A stretch of 64,000 bases of DNA from Clostridiales bacterium (GTDB lineage Bacteria; Bacillota; Clostridia; Oscillospirales; Oscillospiraceae): contig SFFV01000004.1 in assembly GCA_004557735.1 (NCBI GenBank), forward strand, positions 82,083 to 146,082, given 5' to 3'. Below, piece by piece: positions 28,637 to 37,327 of the stretch. The translations under genes were made by a program, and so were the position numbers. Under the pieces are notes generated by a model. That model was not told the DNA's origin. It ran no database searches and worked only from the letters and a program-made list of their open reading frames with translations. Position 1 is the first letter of the stretch, and every line of letters starts with the position of its first letter.

Positions 28637-30384
28637 TTTCGTCCCTTCGCTTTCTTCTTAAATATTTCCGCGGAGCACGGCGCAAGATCGACAGCGATCT
28701 CACCGTTTTCCGAGGATACAGGTTTCCTGCCGCCGATGCGGGGCGTCCACGTCCCCCCGGCGGCAATTTTTGTTTTCACCGGCTCGTTTCCGGCGTTGAG
28801 AACGACAAGGCTTTCGTCCTCGCCGTATTTCCGGCGAAAAGCGTAAACGTTGGATGCATCGTCGCAAAGGCATGTGCGGAAGTCCCCGCGGAGGAGGGAC
28901 GGCGACTCCCGCCGTATGCCGATCAGTTTTCTGTAATAGGCAAAAAGCTCTTTATCCTGCTTCCCCTCGTCCCACTCCATCGCGAGACGGCAGTCCGGGT
29001 CGTTGCCGCCGGAGAGTCCGACCTCATCGCCGTAGAATACCGCCGGGCAGCCGGGAAACGCCATCTGCAGCGCAATGGCCAGCGCATGCCGCCGCTTGTC
29101 GCGGCAGAGCCAGCGGAAGCGCTCGGTGTCGTGGCTGTCGAGCGGGTTATAGAGCCGCAGCACCGTTTCCCATGGATAGAGCGAGAGCATGCGGTTGAGC
29201 CGGTGGTCGAGCTCCGCGGGTAGGATCTTATCCTTTGCGAGCCAGTCTGCGGCGGCGTCCCGGAAGAGGTAGTTCATCGCGCTGTCGAGCCGGTCGGGGG
29301 CGAGCAGCCGGTGCGCGTCCGCCCATGTTTCGCCGAGCAGGAGCGTGCCGGGCGCTTCCTTTTTGATCGCATCGGAGAAGTGCTCCCAAAACTGCGTGGG
29401 CGCTTCGTCCGCTACATCCAGCCGCCAACCGTCAATGTGGAAATTGCGTATCCAATACTTGCCGACCGTGATGAAGTAGTCCCGCGCCGATGCGTCCGCC
29501 AGATGGATCTTCGGCATCCATTTGTAGTGGCCGACGCAGTCGTAATTTTCCAGCCGCTCGTTCACCGGGAAGCTCTGCGGGAAAAACCAGGAGGCATACC
29601 CCGAGCTTTCGCCATGCTTCACAACATCCTGAAACGGCGGCCAGTAATACCCGCAGTGGTTGAATACGCCGTCGAGCAGCACCCGCAGACCCAGTTTATG
29701 CGCGGTGCGGACGAGTTCCGCGAGATCTTCCTTTGTGCCGAAGGCGGGGTCGATGTCGAAATAGTCCACGGTGTCGTACTTGTGATTGGAGGGCGCTTTG
29801 AATATCGGCGTGAGATAGAGGCATGTTGCGCCGAGATCGCGGATGTAATCGAGCTTTTCGATGATGCCGCGAAGGTCGCCGCCCATAAAGTTCCCGCGCG
29901 TCGGCGGTGCGCCCCAGCGCTCCGTTCCGAGCGGGTCGTTTGACGCATCGCCGTTTCGGAAGCGCTCGGGGAAAATCTGGTAATACACCTGCTCCGATGC
30001 CCAGTCGGGCGCGCGGGGCGCGTCCGTCGGGTTCGGCCAGAGAAACTCGAAGAAATTCTCCCCGTCATCCGGCTCCGAAAAGCCGTTCTTGCCGAGCCGG
30101 ACGGTCTTGCCGCCGCTCGTAAAGAGCAGGGCGTAGCGCGTGTATGCCGATATGCCGTCCGTTTGAATGATCGCCCGGTAGTGGTCGAGATACGCATCGC
30201 GCAGTTCCCGCTTTACAGCGACGGCGCGGCGGCTCGATCGTTCCGTTTCATACCGCGGCCACCAGACGAGCGTGACGGAATCGACGTCTCCCCTCGCCGT
30301 ACTCAGCGATACGGCCAGCTCCGTTCTGCCGCGGGGGTATATATGGTCCTCGGTGTTTCGAAACCGGATCGCCGCAAGATCCAA
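28633..30384 (-). CDS. GH13 alpha-glycosidase (neopullulanase/cyclomaltodextrinase type)
   Basis: A 583-residue cytosolic enzyme. The N-terminal beta domain (about 1-120) typical of the neopullulanase subfamily precedes the (beta/alpha)8 barrel. Conserved regions: LLDGVFNHCG, GWRLDVADE (nucleophile Asp), LLLGETWAD (acid/base Glu) and LDSHDTERF (third Asp). It should hydrolyse imported maltodextrins or cyclodextrins. The start is probably the TTG at 30384, 8 nt after GGGGAGG; a TTG at 30390 is too close to the ribosome site. It follows the LacI gene by 21 bp. Confidence 0.93.
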   Translation of the reverse strand: MDLAAIRFRNTEDHIYPRGRTELAVSLSTARGDVDSVTLVWWPRYETERSSRRAVAVKRELRDAYLDHYRAIIQTDGISAYTRYALLFTSGGKTVRLGKNGFSEPDDGENFFEFLWPNPTDAPRAPDWASEQVYYQIFPERFRNGDASNDPLGTERWGAPPTRGNFMGGDLRGIIEKLDYIRDLGATCLYLTPIFKAPSNHKYDTVDYFDIDPAFGTKEDLAELVRTAHKLGLRVLLDGVFNHCGYYWPPFQDVVKHGESSGYASWFFPQSFPVNERLENYDCVGHYKWMPKIHLADASARDYFITVGKYWIRNFHIDGWRLDVADEAPTQFWEHFSDAIKKEAPGTLLLGETWADAHRLLAPDRLDSAMNYLFRDAAADWLAKDKILPAELDHRLNRMLSLYPWETVLRLYNPLDSHDTERFRWLCRDKRRHALAIALQMAFPGCPAVFYGDEVGLSGGNDPDCRLAMEWDEGKQDKELFAYYRKLIGIRRESPSLLRGDFRTCLCDDASNVYAFRRKYGEDESLVVLNAGNEPVKTKIAAGGTWTPRIGGRKPVSSENGEIAVDLAPCSAEIFKKKAKGRK

Positions 30385-30405
30385 CGGCAACGCCTCCCCT
30401 CATTA

Positions 30406-31422
30406 TTATTTCATGGTGGAGCCGCGCTCGATCACCTTTGTCGTGATCTGCGACCGGCTCGCGCCGAAGTCGGGCTTTTCCATCTGCCGGAACAGTGTTT
30501 CGGCGGCGATCCGCCCAAGCTCGAACGTATCGACGTCCACCGCGGAGATCGGAAGCTCCGCCATTTCCGTGACCTCGGTATTGTCAAAGCACAAAATACC
30601 GAGATCCTCCGGAACGCGCCGTCCAAGCTCCCGCGCGCCGCGCAGCGCGGCAAGCGCCATTTTATCGTCGCAGCAGATCACGGCGTCGGGCGCGGCGGCG
30701 CTCGTAAAGAGGGTTTTGAGATAGAGCTTTGTTTCATCGAACGCCGCGGCGGGGCTGACCCGATAGACCGGATCGGAAGGCAGTCCGGAGCGGCTGAGCT
30801 CCGCGCGGTATCCGTCAAGACGGTCGCGCGTGAAAAGCTCCTTGTCCCCGCGGGTGAGAAACCCGACGCGCCGGTAGCCCTTGCCGAGAAGATACCGCAC
30901 AACGTTCGCGCCCGCCTGCTCGTTGGCAATGTCCACCCAGCTCAGCCGCCCGCCCGCATGCTTCACACGGCCCAGCACGACAAACGGAAAGGACATATCC
31001 TCCACGATCTTAACGATCGAGCTTCGGAGCAGCGACACGGGAAGGACAAGCCCGTCGATCTTCTTGCTCAAAATCAGCTTTTCCAGCGAGCCGACGCCGC
31101 CGCGCCCGTCGTTCGCGCTCGTGATGATGAAGTTATAGCCCCTGCGGTGCGCCGCTGTTTCGATGCCAAAAACGGTGTTGTTGAAAAAGCGGTTGGCGTA
31201 GGAGCGCGTGTCGGAAGCATTGACGGCGATGGCGATGGCGCGGGCGCTTCCGCTTGCAAAGCTGCGGGCGATGTCGTTCGGAACGTATTTCAGTTCTTCC
31301 ATGGCGCGGTAGATGCGCCCGGTTGTTTCCTCGGAGATCGGCGCAGATTTGTTGATGACGCGCGACACCGTAGACGCCGACACGCCGGCCAGCTTGGCCA
31401 CATCCCGTATGGTGACGGACAT
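30406..31422 (-). CDS. LacI-family transcriptional regulator
   Basis: A 338-residue regulator. The LacI helix-turn-helix TIRDVAKLAGVSASTVSRVI (residues 3-22) is followed by the hinge helix and a periplasmic-binding-like sensor domain. It is the first gene of the sugar operon and is presumably autoregulated through the two TGCAACCG-type palindromes upstream. The effector is probably a maltodextrin or related sugar (inference). The ATG at 31422 has AAGGAG 8 nt upstream. Confidence 0.93.
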   Translation of the reverse strand: MSVTIRDVAKLAGVSASTVSRVINKSAPISEETTGRIYRAMEELKYVPNDIARSFASGSARAIAIAVNASDTRSYANRFFNNTVFGIETAAHRRGYNFIITSANDGRGGVGSLEKLILSKKIDGLVLPVSLLRSSIVKIVEDMSFPFVVLGRVKHAGGRLSWVDIANEQAGANVVRYLLGKGYRRVGFLTRGDKELFTRDRLDGYRAELSRSGLPSDPVYRVSPAAAFDETKLYLKTLFTSAAAPDAVICCDDKMALAALRGARELGRRVPEDLGILCFDNTEVTEMAELPISAVDVDTFELGRIAAETLFRQMEKPDFGASRSQITTKVIERGSTMK

Positions 31423-31446
31423 CGTTCGCTCTCCTTCCCGCATTTA

Positions 31447-31460
31447 TGCAACCGTTTGCA
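31447..31460. promoter_or_regulatory. LacI-family operator, proximal
   Basis: TGCAACCGTTTGCA fits the LacI-family consensus TGCAANCGNTTGCA, 24 bp upstream of the regulator start codon. It is an inverted repeat centred on CG. Confidence 0.7.
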
Positions 31461-31532
31461 CAACAGGCCGCAGAATATCCTTCTCTTATCGGAATGCTGC
31501 CGTATTTCAGCGCAGGCGTGAGAAAAATGTCA

Positions 31533-31546
31533 TGCAACCGTGTGCA
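31533..31546. promoter_or_regulatory. LacI-family operator, distal
   Basis: TGCAACCGTGTGCA differs from the proximal operator in one base and lies 86 bp further upstream, centre to centre. A second, imperfect inverted repeat (CGCCGT...ACGGCG, 31581-31606) lies beyond it. No convincing -35/-10 pair was found between the operators. Confidence 0.6.
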
Positions 31547-31593
31547 TTTTCATGCTATCACAGGGGAAAAAGAGCGTCAACGCCGTTGCATGA

Positions 31594-31848
31594 ATGTTGC
31601 ACGGCGCCCAAAAAGGTTCGGCAGTTCCGCTAATTTTGCCGCTGCTTTTTATGGCAATCCGCCATTGCGCGGACACCTCCGCAACGCCGGCGGTCTTCCC
31701 GGGCGGGATGGCGGCGTCGGTGTTCTTCGGCTTGGACGGCGTGCTGTATTCCATGCCGGTCTCGGATATTTTGACCTTTATGATTTCGGCCGTCATCATT
31801 GGGAAAACCTATCGGGAATTGCATACGGAAGGAGTGCAGAAAGCATGA
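31594..31848 (+). pseudogene. C-terminal remnant of a MATE-family transporter
   Basis: The reading frame ends in GLDGVLYSMPVSDILTFMISAVIIGKTYRELHTE, which resembles the last transmembrane segment and tail of clostridial MATE efflux proteins. The 30-40 residues before it do not look like MATE, and the rest of the gene is missing. The stop overlaps the next start by 4 bp (ATGA), as in an intact operon. An intact MATE gene is at 58111. Confidence 0.6.
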
Positions 31849-31937
31849 AAAACAGAGTCATTACCATCAGCCGCGAGTCTGGCGGCGGCGTGCCGGGAAT
31901 TGATAAATGCGTGGAGCTTATCGCTGAACGGTTCTAA
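31845..31937 (+). pseudogene. internally deleted cytidylate-kinase-like gene
   Basis: A 30-codon frame fuses MKNRVITISRESGG, the normal N-terminus of the cytidylate kinase-like (AAA_26) family, to GVPGIDKCVELIAERF, its normal C-terminus. About 170 residues between are missing. The fusion point falls in GGCGGC-rich DNA shared with the other copy, which suggests recombination at short homology. The last 17 codons are inside the 179-bp direct repeat. Confidence 0.7.
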
Positions 31938-32063
31938 GCGGATCCATATCGATTTGTTCCTGTTCTTATCGCTCTCCTTCGTCTGTATGGGAAAACGGAT
32001 ATTTCTTCTGCATTCCGCTTGTCCTTCTCCTTCCGGGAAGTGCAAAAACCTTCATGGAATAAA
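31885..32063 (+). repeat. 179-bp direct repeat, left copy
   Basis: It matches 37081-37259 without gaps and with about five mismatches. It contains the last 17 codons of a cytidylate-kinase-like gene, its stop codon and about 125 bp of downstream DNA. It bounds the left side of the WG-repeat segment. Confidence 0.9.
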
Positions 32064-32272
32064 GAATTGATCGTTTTGGAATCTGCTGGTTTTTTTGTTT
32101 CTAAAGCTGGAAAAGGCTTCTGCGATATGATAAAATTTAATGTTATTTTGTTGAAGCTATGTGAAAGATAAAAACAATCGGGTTACCCTCGAGCAACTCA
32201 GTTGATTGTCCGTTTTTTTGGACACCGTAAGGTGTAGACTGCAAATAGCATTATTGGAGGAGGTGCGCTCTG
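31938..32272 (+). other. gene-free leader of the WG-repeat segment
   Basis: The first 126 bp belong to the left direct repeat. The remainder is AT-rich, with two small stems (GTCC-T7-GGAC at about 32198-32224 and ACACC-GTAA-GGTGT at 32222-32235) before the strong ribosome site at about 32256-32263. No promoter with a clear 17-bp spacer and no gene was found. Confidence 0.6.
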
Positions 32273-33487
32273 ATGCTTGAAAAAACATACTACAGCAACG
32301 GAAAAAACAAGTTTGAGGACTATATTTTTTCATCCCAGGAATGGTCTGCACCTGCAATGGTGGCACCCGGGGAAATAAGGAAAAGGATATCTTCCTTTAA
32401 ACTCGAAGGGCGGAAGATCAGGAAGCTGCGCATGATCGGCTTAAGTTATATGCTGACGCGCGACTGGATAGAGAGTCATGCGTATGATTGTCTGGAGCCG
32501 TATGAGGAAGAAGAACGGAAGAAACGCTCAGACTATCGCAATATTGATCCAGCCACTCCATTCGGCTGCGTTGCTCAAATCGACGAGCCATTCCTCATCG
32601 GATTTGAGGATGGCGATGTATTTGAGATTGACACCCCGCAGCAGCCCGAGTTCCGAATGAGCATGAACTGCATTCCTTGGGAGATCAAAGCGGGAACAAA
32701 TCTGCCAAACGTTGATGCAAATGTACTGTTTGCGCCTTGCCTCGGAAGATATATAGTCAATGTTGAGGTCAGGACAGAGTATACCGACAAAGACCCCATG
32801 TTTCACGATTTCTTTGATGAAGAACACAGCAAACGGGAATTGGTATCGAACATTGTCCTGTGGCTTGACGATGGCAGCGGAATCAGTATCGGCGGTTTTA
32901 TTGACTTTTGCGAGGTTGCATACATCAATGAGAACCGGGAGCTTCATACCATTTCCTTCGGAGAACTGAAACGTGGACTGTTTAACTGGGAAGACCTGCA
33001 CACGGATGAAGCGACAGGATTTGAAGCGGAGAGCGGCTCACTCTACTTTGGTGAACTGGGCCGCAACCATGTCGAAGCGCCTTTTATCACACTGGTTCCT
33101 GGAGAGAACAAAACAGCGCTGCGCATCTCATATGACGAGGACTTCCTTCTGCTTGATTGGAGCATCACTTGCCTCAACAGGGAGTTCTTCGATGAATACG
33201 GAGAATATGAATTACCCTTCCAACAGTGGAGTGAGGTTCTCAATTTTGCAGAAAAAATAATCAGCTTCACCAATTTCGATGACCTGTTCGATTATTTGGT
33301 TGGACTCGGTATTGTATGCACAAGCTGGCGTGGTGGTGAAAAGAATCTCTTCCTCGATCGGCTAAATACCGGAGGAGTAAATTTCTGGAACAACCGAAAG
33401 AAGTACCAGATGCAGCTCAAGGACATACGGGCTTGGTCAGAGCTTGTCCTTTCGGAAAATGAAACCATGATGGTCTATGGTTATTAA
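32273..33487 (+). CDS. hypothetical protein, partner of the WG-repeat protein
   Basis: A 404-residue soluble, acidic protein with no signal peptide or membrane helix and no domain I recognise. Notable stretches: Trp-rich segments near both ends (EWSAPAMVAPGEIRK; CTSWRGGEKNLFL) and alternating beta-type sequence in the middle (FGCVAQIDEPFLIGFEDGDVFEID; IVLWLDDGSGISIGGFIDF). GGAGGAGG lies about 9 nt before the ATG. It ends 9 bp before the WG-repeat gene, so the two form an operon. The base composition is AT-richer than the flanking core genes, suggesting acquisition from outside. Confidence 0.8.
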   Translation: MLEKTYYSNGKNKFEDYIFSSQEWSAPAMVAPGEIRKRISSFKLEGRKIRKLRMIGLSYMLTRDWIESHAYDCLEPYEEEERKKRSDYRNIDPATPFGCVAQIDEPFLIGFEDGDVFEIDTPQQPEFRMSMNCIPWEIKAGTNLPNVDANVLFAPCLGRYIVNVEVRTEYTDKDPMFHDFFDEEHSKRELVSNIVLWLDDGSGISIGGFIDFCEVAYINENRELHTISFGELKRGLFNWEDLHTDEATGFEAESGSLYFGELGRNHVEAPFITLVPGENKTALRISYDEDFLLLDWSITCLNREFFDEYGEYELPFQQWSEVLNFAEKIISFTNFDDLFDYLVGLGIVCTSWRGGEKNLFLDRLNTGGVNFWNNRKKYQMQLKDIRAWSELVLSENETMMVYGY

Positions 33488-33496
33488 GGCGGTGCC

Positions 33497-36400
33497 ATGA
33501 TGAAAGATTGTGAGATAATGGAGATACTGGGCAACGCCTTTGCAAACGGAGAGGTCGATGCCCTGAGTGGTTTGCTTTCCGATGACTGCGAGTATATCTC
33601 GGATTACTCGGGAAAAAGGGTGACATCAGCGGAAAGCATTATCAAACGCATGAAGGATCTATACGAATGCGTCACGGATGAAGGCAGATATACCTATAGG
33701 ATAGTTGACCATGCCGGACTGCTCCGGGAAGATGGTCTTGTTCAGATGCCCAAAATACCCGACACATATCTGGACGAGAAAGCACTTCTCCTGTATCAGT
33801 ACAGCAAGGAATATCCCTGCGCCGTTGTCTCTGTGGCGAGAGACCGTGAAAACGGAATAATCCAAAGGATCCTGCTGTCCCGCGATTCCAAGATTTATAA
33901 TGTGTCTTTTTTTGAGGAAGACTGCGGAGAGGATTCGCCGCTGGATCTTCCTTCTACCGTCGCGCCGTTGACAGCACACGATAGGCATGTGAGAGAGCTG
34001 CGGAGCGAATTCTCTGGCCAGCACCTTTATGATGTGCCGGAGGAGATCAAAGGGGAACTCTATATTTGGAAGAAAGCCGATGAGTATATCAAGTCCTGGC
34101 TTGACGGCAAAGGGTACAAGGTTCTGGAATCCCAGCCGTTCGACGACTGTATCGGCTATCGGTGCAGCAGGAAAAACAACGCCTATACTGTTTTTATGTA
34201 TGCCTATGGGCAGAAAAAGACAGCGCAGCTTGATGGTGACTATTGCAGAAAGCTTCTTGATTATGAGTTTTCCGAAAACAGCACGGTACTCGTGGTTTGC
34301 ATGAATGTTAAGCGGGTACGGACCGGTCCGGAAACCACTTATAAAATCGGGAATTATTACGGCAGCCAGGAATATGATCTGGAGCTTTGGCGCGTTAATT
34401 CCGTCGCAGGCAAGAACATTCTCGAGTATTACCCTCGCAAAGAGATGATGGATGCAACATACAAGCTGATGTACGCATTCAACCATGATTGCCTCGACGT
34501 GTATGACACCATTATCTGTGAGAAAGCCCCTGCTTTCCACGGAATTGGATCCGACGGGATCTTCATGAATTCTGCCTTCTATACGAGCCTGCGCAGACTT
34601 CACGAGCAGTATGGGGATATGAAGATAGGATATGTGCGTTATAACGATGTCATCTACAGTTCTACGCCTTACATTGACGGCTATGGCTTCTTTAGCTTCC
34701 GTGTCGATAACAATACTGACCGCATTTTGGAAGCTACTGCTTACCCGTTCGAGGGCGGCGAAAAGAAAGTTGCAGAATACATAAAAACTGATCAGCGGGA
34801 ATCTGACGATATGTATGACCGCATCCCTCAGTTGAAGTCTGTCTCTGTACTGCCCCCTGTCCCTACGGAGCGGTTTGCGCTGAAGCTGCTTTTTGAGAAT
34901 GGTGAATGCAGGAAGTATGTGCTGCCGATTCCGTCTGCGGATGAGGACAAAGAGGTCCTGCAGTACAAGCAGCGCGTCTTTACGGATCGTGTATGGCAGT
35001 CTGCAACTGTTAAAGAAAGTCTGCCCGCAGAAATATCCGGATATGCGGACAGAGAATCTGTTGTTGAATTTAAAAATGGATTCTTCCTTTCTTACCTGCT
35101 CTGTTATCTGGAAAGCACCACATATGTGGAACCGGAAAAATGCGATGAAGCAGTATTTGAAGATGAGCATTACCGGCTCAGCCGCGTTTGGAAATGGGGT
35201 GTCAATTCAGCATACCGGGATAAAGAGACAGGCCTTCTCAAAATCCTTATCTCTGGGTATGCGTTCAATTATTATGGTGTTTCCACATTTGCAACCATAG
35301 ACGGGGAGCGGTTGACCAGTATAGATTTTGATTACATCGACAGCTTCCGTGATGGCCTCGCCCGGGTTGTGAAAGCAGGGTACGGATACGGCTTTGTGGA
35401 TGAACGGATGAATTTCGTCATTCCGATGATTTATGAGAATGCGGAAGATTTCGTAGACGGTAAGGCAAAAGTAAAACGAGACGGCGAATGGTATTACATC
35501 GATAAAACGGGAAAAGAAACGCTCATAAAGCCTAAAACTGCCGGAACGCAGTATCAGGAAGTTGGACGGTATTTTGAGGGTCTGTGTAAGGTATCGACCC
35601 TGAAGCTGCGTTTTACAGACCTTGCTTATCATTCTGACTACGAAGAAATCGCTGGCATCTGGGGATTCGTCAACGAAGCCGGAGAGGAAATAATCGCACC
35701 TCAGTACATATATGCAGAAGACTTTTCCGACGGCATTGCTATCGTCTGCAAGGGGAAATGGACGATTGATCCTAAATGGGATAATAAATATAACAAAGGA
35801 CTCTACTGGACCGATGAAGAGTTGTGGGGCGCGATCGATAAAAATGGCAGCACAGCAATCCCATTTGTGTTTGATGAGATAAAGCACTTCTGGAATGTCG
35901 GGGGTGTTTTCATGGCCCACTTCGGCGGCTGGGAGAACGGACACTGGGGTGTAATAGACGCTCATGGCAATTGGCTTGCAGACCCGGTTTTCGAAGATAT
36001 CGACTATGAGTACCAAGACGGCCTATTCGCCTTTTATCAGGAGGATAAGTGGAAGGGCGATGATGTTCCTCTTGGGATCTATGATATCAATCAGCATAAA
36101 GTAATTTTTGAACCACAGTTTTACGATGTCAGCTTCCACGAAGATGGGTGGATCAAAGTCGAAGTATATGATGAAACCCTCGGCCGGCGAGTTGAAAAAC
36201 TGATAGACCTGGATGGCAGAGAAAAGTTCCATTCCATTTACACCTCTATCTACACATGGAAAAAGCCCTATGAGGTAATGATCCGAGATGAAAACGGCGA
36301 CCGCAACGGCCTGATCGATGAAGACGGCAATGTTATTCTTCCGTGTGAGTACGATGTCGTATGGAACGGGCTTGATTACGAGCATAAGCGGATGGTTTTC

Positions 36401-36670
36401 TCGGAAAACGATAAACAGGGAGTGCGTGATTTCTCCGGGAACATCATTCTGCCGCCAATCTATCGCCAGGTTCGCAATATCGACAGGCCGTTCTACACCA
36501 TTCAGGTCGGAACTGAGGAGGACCATACAGAAGGGCTTGTTACCGATACCGGCAGGGAGATTCTCCCCAGCATATACAAGGAGCTGTGCTGGTGTGGGGA
36601 TAACTGTTTGCTGTGTAAAGGGAAAAACGGTATTGAATTGATGGTTTTGACCGAAAAAGGGAAAGCATAA
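33497..36670 (+). CDS. large NTF2-like / WG-repeat protein
   Basis: A 1057-residue protein without signal peptide or membrane helix. Residues 1-120 resemble a SnoaL/NTF2-like domain (GNAFANGEVDALSGLLSDDC). Residues 180-600 are unrecognised. From about 600 onward there are seven or more WG-type repeats, each with a core like YGFVDERMNFVIP, WGFVNEAGEEIIAP, WGAIDKNGSTAIP or WGVIDAHGNW, spaced 40-80 residues. WG repeats build beta-propeller-like scaffolds and are often linked to binding functions; no enzymatic site is visible. It starts at either of two adjacent ATG codons (33497, 33500) after a weak AAGGCGG site, directly behind the 404-residue gene. Confidence 0.85.
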   Translation: MMKDCEIMEILGNAFANGEVDALSGLLSDDCEYISDYSGKRVTSAESIIKRMKDLYECVTDEGRYTYRIVDHAGLLREDGLVQMPKIPDTYLDEKALLLYQYSKEYPCAVVSVARDRENGIIQRILLSRDSKIYNVSFFEEDCGEDSPLDLPSTVAPLTAHDRHVRELRSEFSGQHLYDVPEEIKGELYIWKKADEYIKSWLDGKGYKVLESQPFDDCIGYRCSRKNNAYTVFMYAYGQKKTAQLDGDYCRKLLDYEFSENSTVLVVCMNVKRVRTGPETTYKIGNYYGSQEYDLELWRVNSVAGKNILEYYPRKEMMDATYKLMYAFNHDCLDVYDTIICEKAPAFHGIGSDGIFMNSAFYTSLRRLHEQYGDMKIGYVRYNDVIYSSTPYIDGYGFFSFRVDNNTDRILEATAYPFEGGEKKVAEYIKTDQRESDDMYDRIPQLKSVSVLPPVPTERFALKLLFENGECRKYVLPIPSADEDKEVLQYKQRVFTDRVWQSATVKESLPAEISGYADRESVVEFKNGFFLSYLLCYLESTTYVEPEKCDEAVFEDEHYRLSRVWKWGVNSAYRDKETGLLKILISGYAFNYYGVSTFATIDGERLTSIDFDYIDSFRDGLARVVKAGYGYGFVDERMNFVIPMIYENAEDFVDGKAKVKRDGEWYYIDKTGKETLIKPKTAGTQYQEVGRYFEGLCKVSTLKLRFTDLAYHSDYEEIAGIWGFVNEAGEEIIAPQYIYAEDFSDGIAIVCKGKWTIDPKWDNKYNKGLYWTDEELWGAIDKNGSTAIPFVFDEIKHFWNVGGVFMAHFGGWENGHWGVIDAHGNWLADPVFEDIDYEYQDGLFAFYQEDKWKGDDVPLGIYDINQHKVIFEPQFYDVSFHEDGWIKVEVYDETLGRRVEKLIDLDGREKFHSIYTSIYTWKKPYEVMIRDENGDRNGLIDEDGNVILPCEYDVVWNGLDYEHKRMVFSENDKQGVRDFSGNIILPPIYRQVRNIDRPFYTIQVGTEEDHTEGLVTDTGREILPSIYKELCWCGDNCLLCKGKNGIELMVLTEKGKA

Positions 36671-36693
36671 ACTTGCAGGAACACAAATGAAAC

Positions 36694-36726
36694 GACATGA
36701 GCGTCTTCAACGGAGACGCTCATGTC
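36694..36726 (+). terminator. hairpin after the WG-repeat gene
   Basis: GACATGAGCGTCT pairs with AGACGCTCATGTC (13 bp) across a 7-nt loop, 24 bp after the stop codon. The following bases are only mildly T-rich. Confidence 0.6.
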
Positions 36727-36755
36727 ATTCCTTCTGCAGCAGCCGCAAAAGTTGA

Positions 36756-37133
36756 ATATGGAGTTTGCCAGAACGGGATCTGTTTTCTTCGATGTATACG
36801 GCAGTAGCCAGCGGCAGAAGGCGCGGAGCGGAACGGCAACGGTGCGGTATCGTCGGCCGCTGTGCCGACTTCATTTTGCAGGATAAGGCGGATTGCTTGA
36901 AAGTTTTTATCCATGCCGATATGCAATACCGCGCAGAACGCATCGTTAAGATATATGGCGAGCGGGAACAGTCCCCGGAGGATCGCCTGCGGGACAAGGA
37001 TAAGCGCCAGGCAACCTATCACCGCTTCTATACCAACATGAAATGGGGCCGCGCCCAAAATTACCATCTGACGCTGGACAGCGGCGTGCCGGGAATTGAT
37101 AAATGCGTCGAGCTTATCGCTGAACGGTTCTAA
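36756..37133 (+). pseudogene. cytidylate-kinase-like gene, N-terminus missing
   Basis: The frame reads GIVGRCADFILQDKADCLKVFIHADMQYRAERIV..., then DKDKRQATYHRFYTNMKWG and NYHLTLDSGVPGIDKCVELIAERF, which is the C-terminal half of the AAA_26 cytidylate kinase-like family. The N-terminal P-loop half is absent, the upstream frame is closed by a stop at 36753, and the first 35 residues fit the family poorly, so frameshifts are likely. It is the complementary fragment to the deleted copy at 31845. Confidence 0.7.
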
Positions 37134-37259
37134 GCGGATCCATATCGGTTTGTTCCTGTTCTTATCGCTCTCCTTCGTCTGTACGGTAAAACGGATATTT
37201 CTTCGGCATTCCGCTTGTCCTTCTCCTTCCGGGAAGTGCAAAAACCTTCATGGAATAAA
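37081..37259 (+). repeat. 179-bp direct repeat, right copy
   Basis: Second copy of 31885-32063 (five or so mismatches). It includes the end of the cytidylate-kinase-like fragment and its downstream region. Confidence 0.9.
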
Positions 37260-37286
37260 CGACGGGTGTAAATCGGCGCGCCGATG

Positions 37287-37295
37287 TGATATAAT
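37287..37295 (+). promoter_or_regulatory. extended -10 promoter of the phosphatase gene
   Basis: TGATATAAT is an extended -10 element 33 bp before the start codon. The -35 position reads TGTAAA, which is weak, as is usual for extended -10 promoters. Confidence 0.65.
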
Positions 37296-37327
37296 GGATA
37301 ATCAACCGAAACGAAACGGAGAGAGAC

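Larger units (their letters stand above)
31885..37259. other. 5.4-kb segment bounded by 179-bp direct repeats
   Basis: The segment carries two intact plus-strand genes of lower GC content than the neighbourhood and ends in a partial cytidylate-kinase-like gene whose 3' end is the right repeat. No integrase, transposase or terminal inverted repeat is visible. The form fits a duplication or insertion between two copies of the same gene, each later damaged. Confidence 0.65.

Noticed and set aside
31854..32063. 179-bp repeats as insertion-sequence ends
   Set aside because: They are direct, not inverted, contain the 3' end of a host-type gene, and no transposase lies between them.
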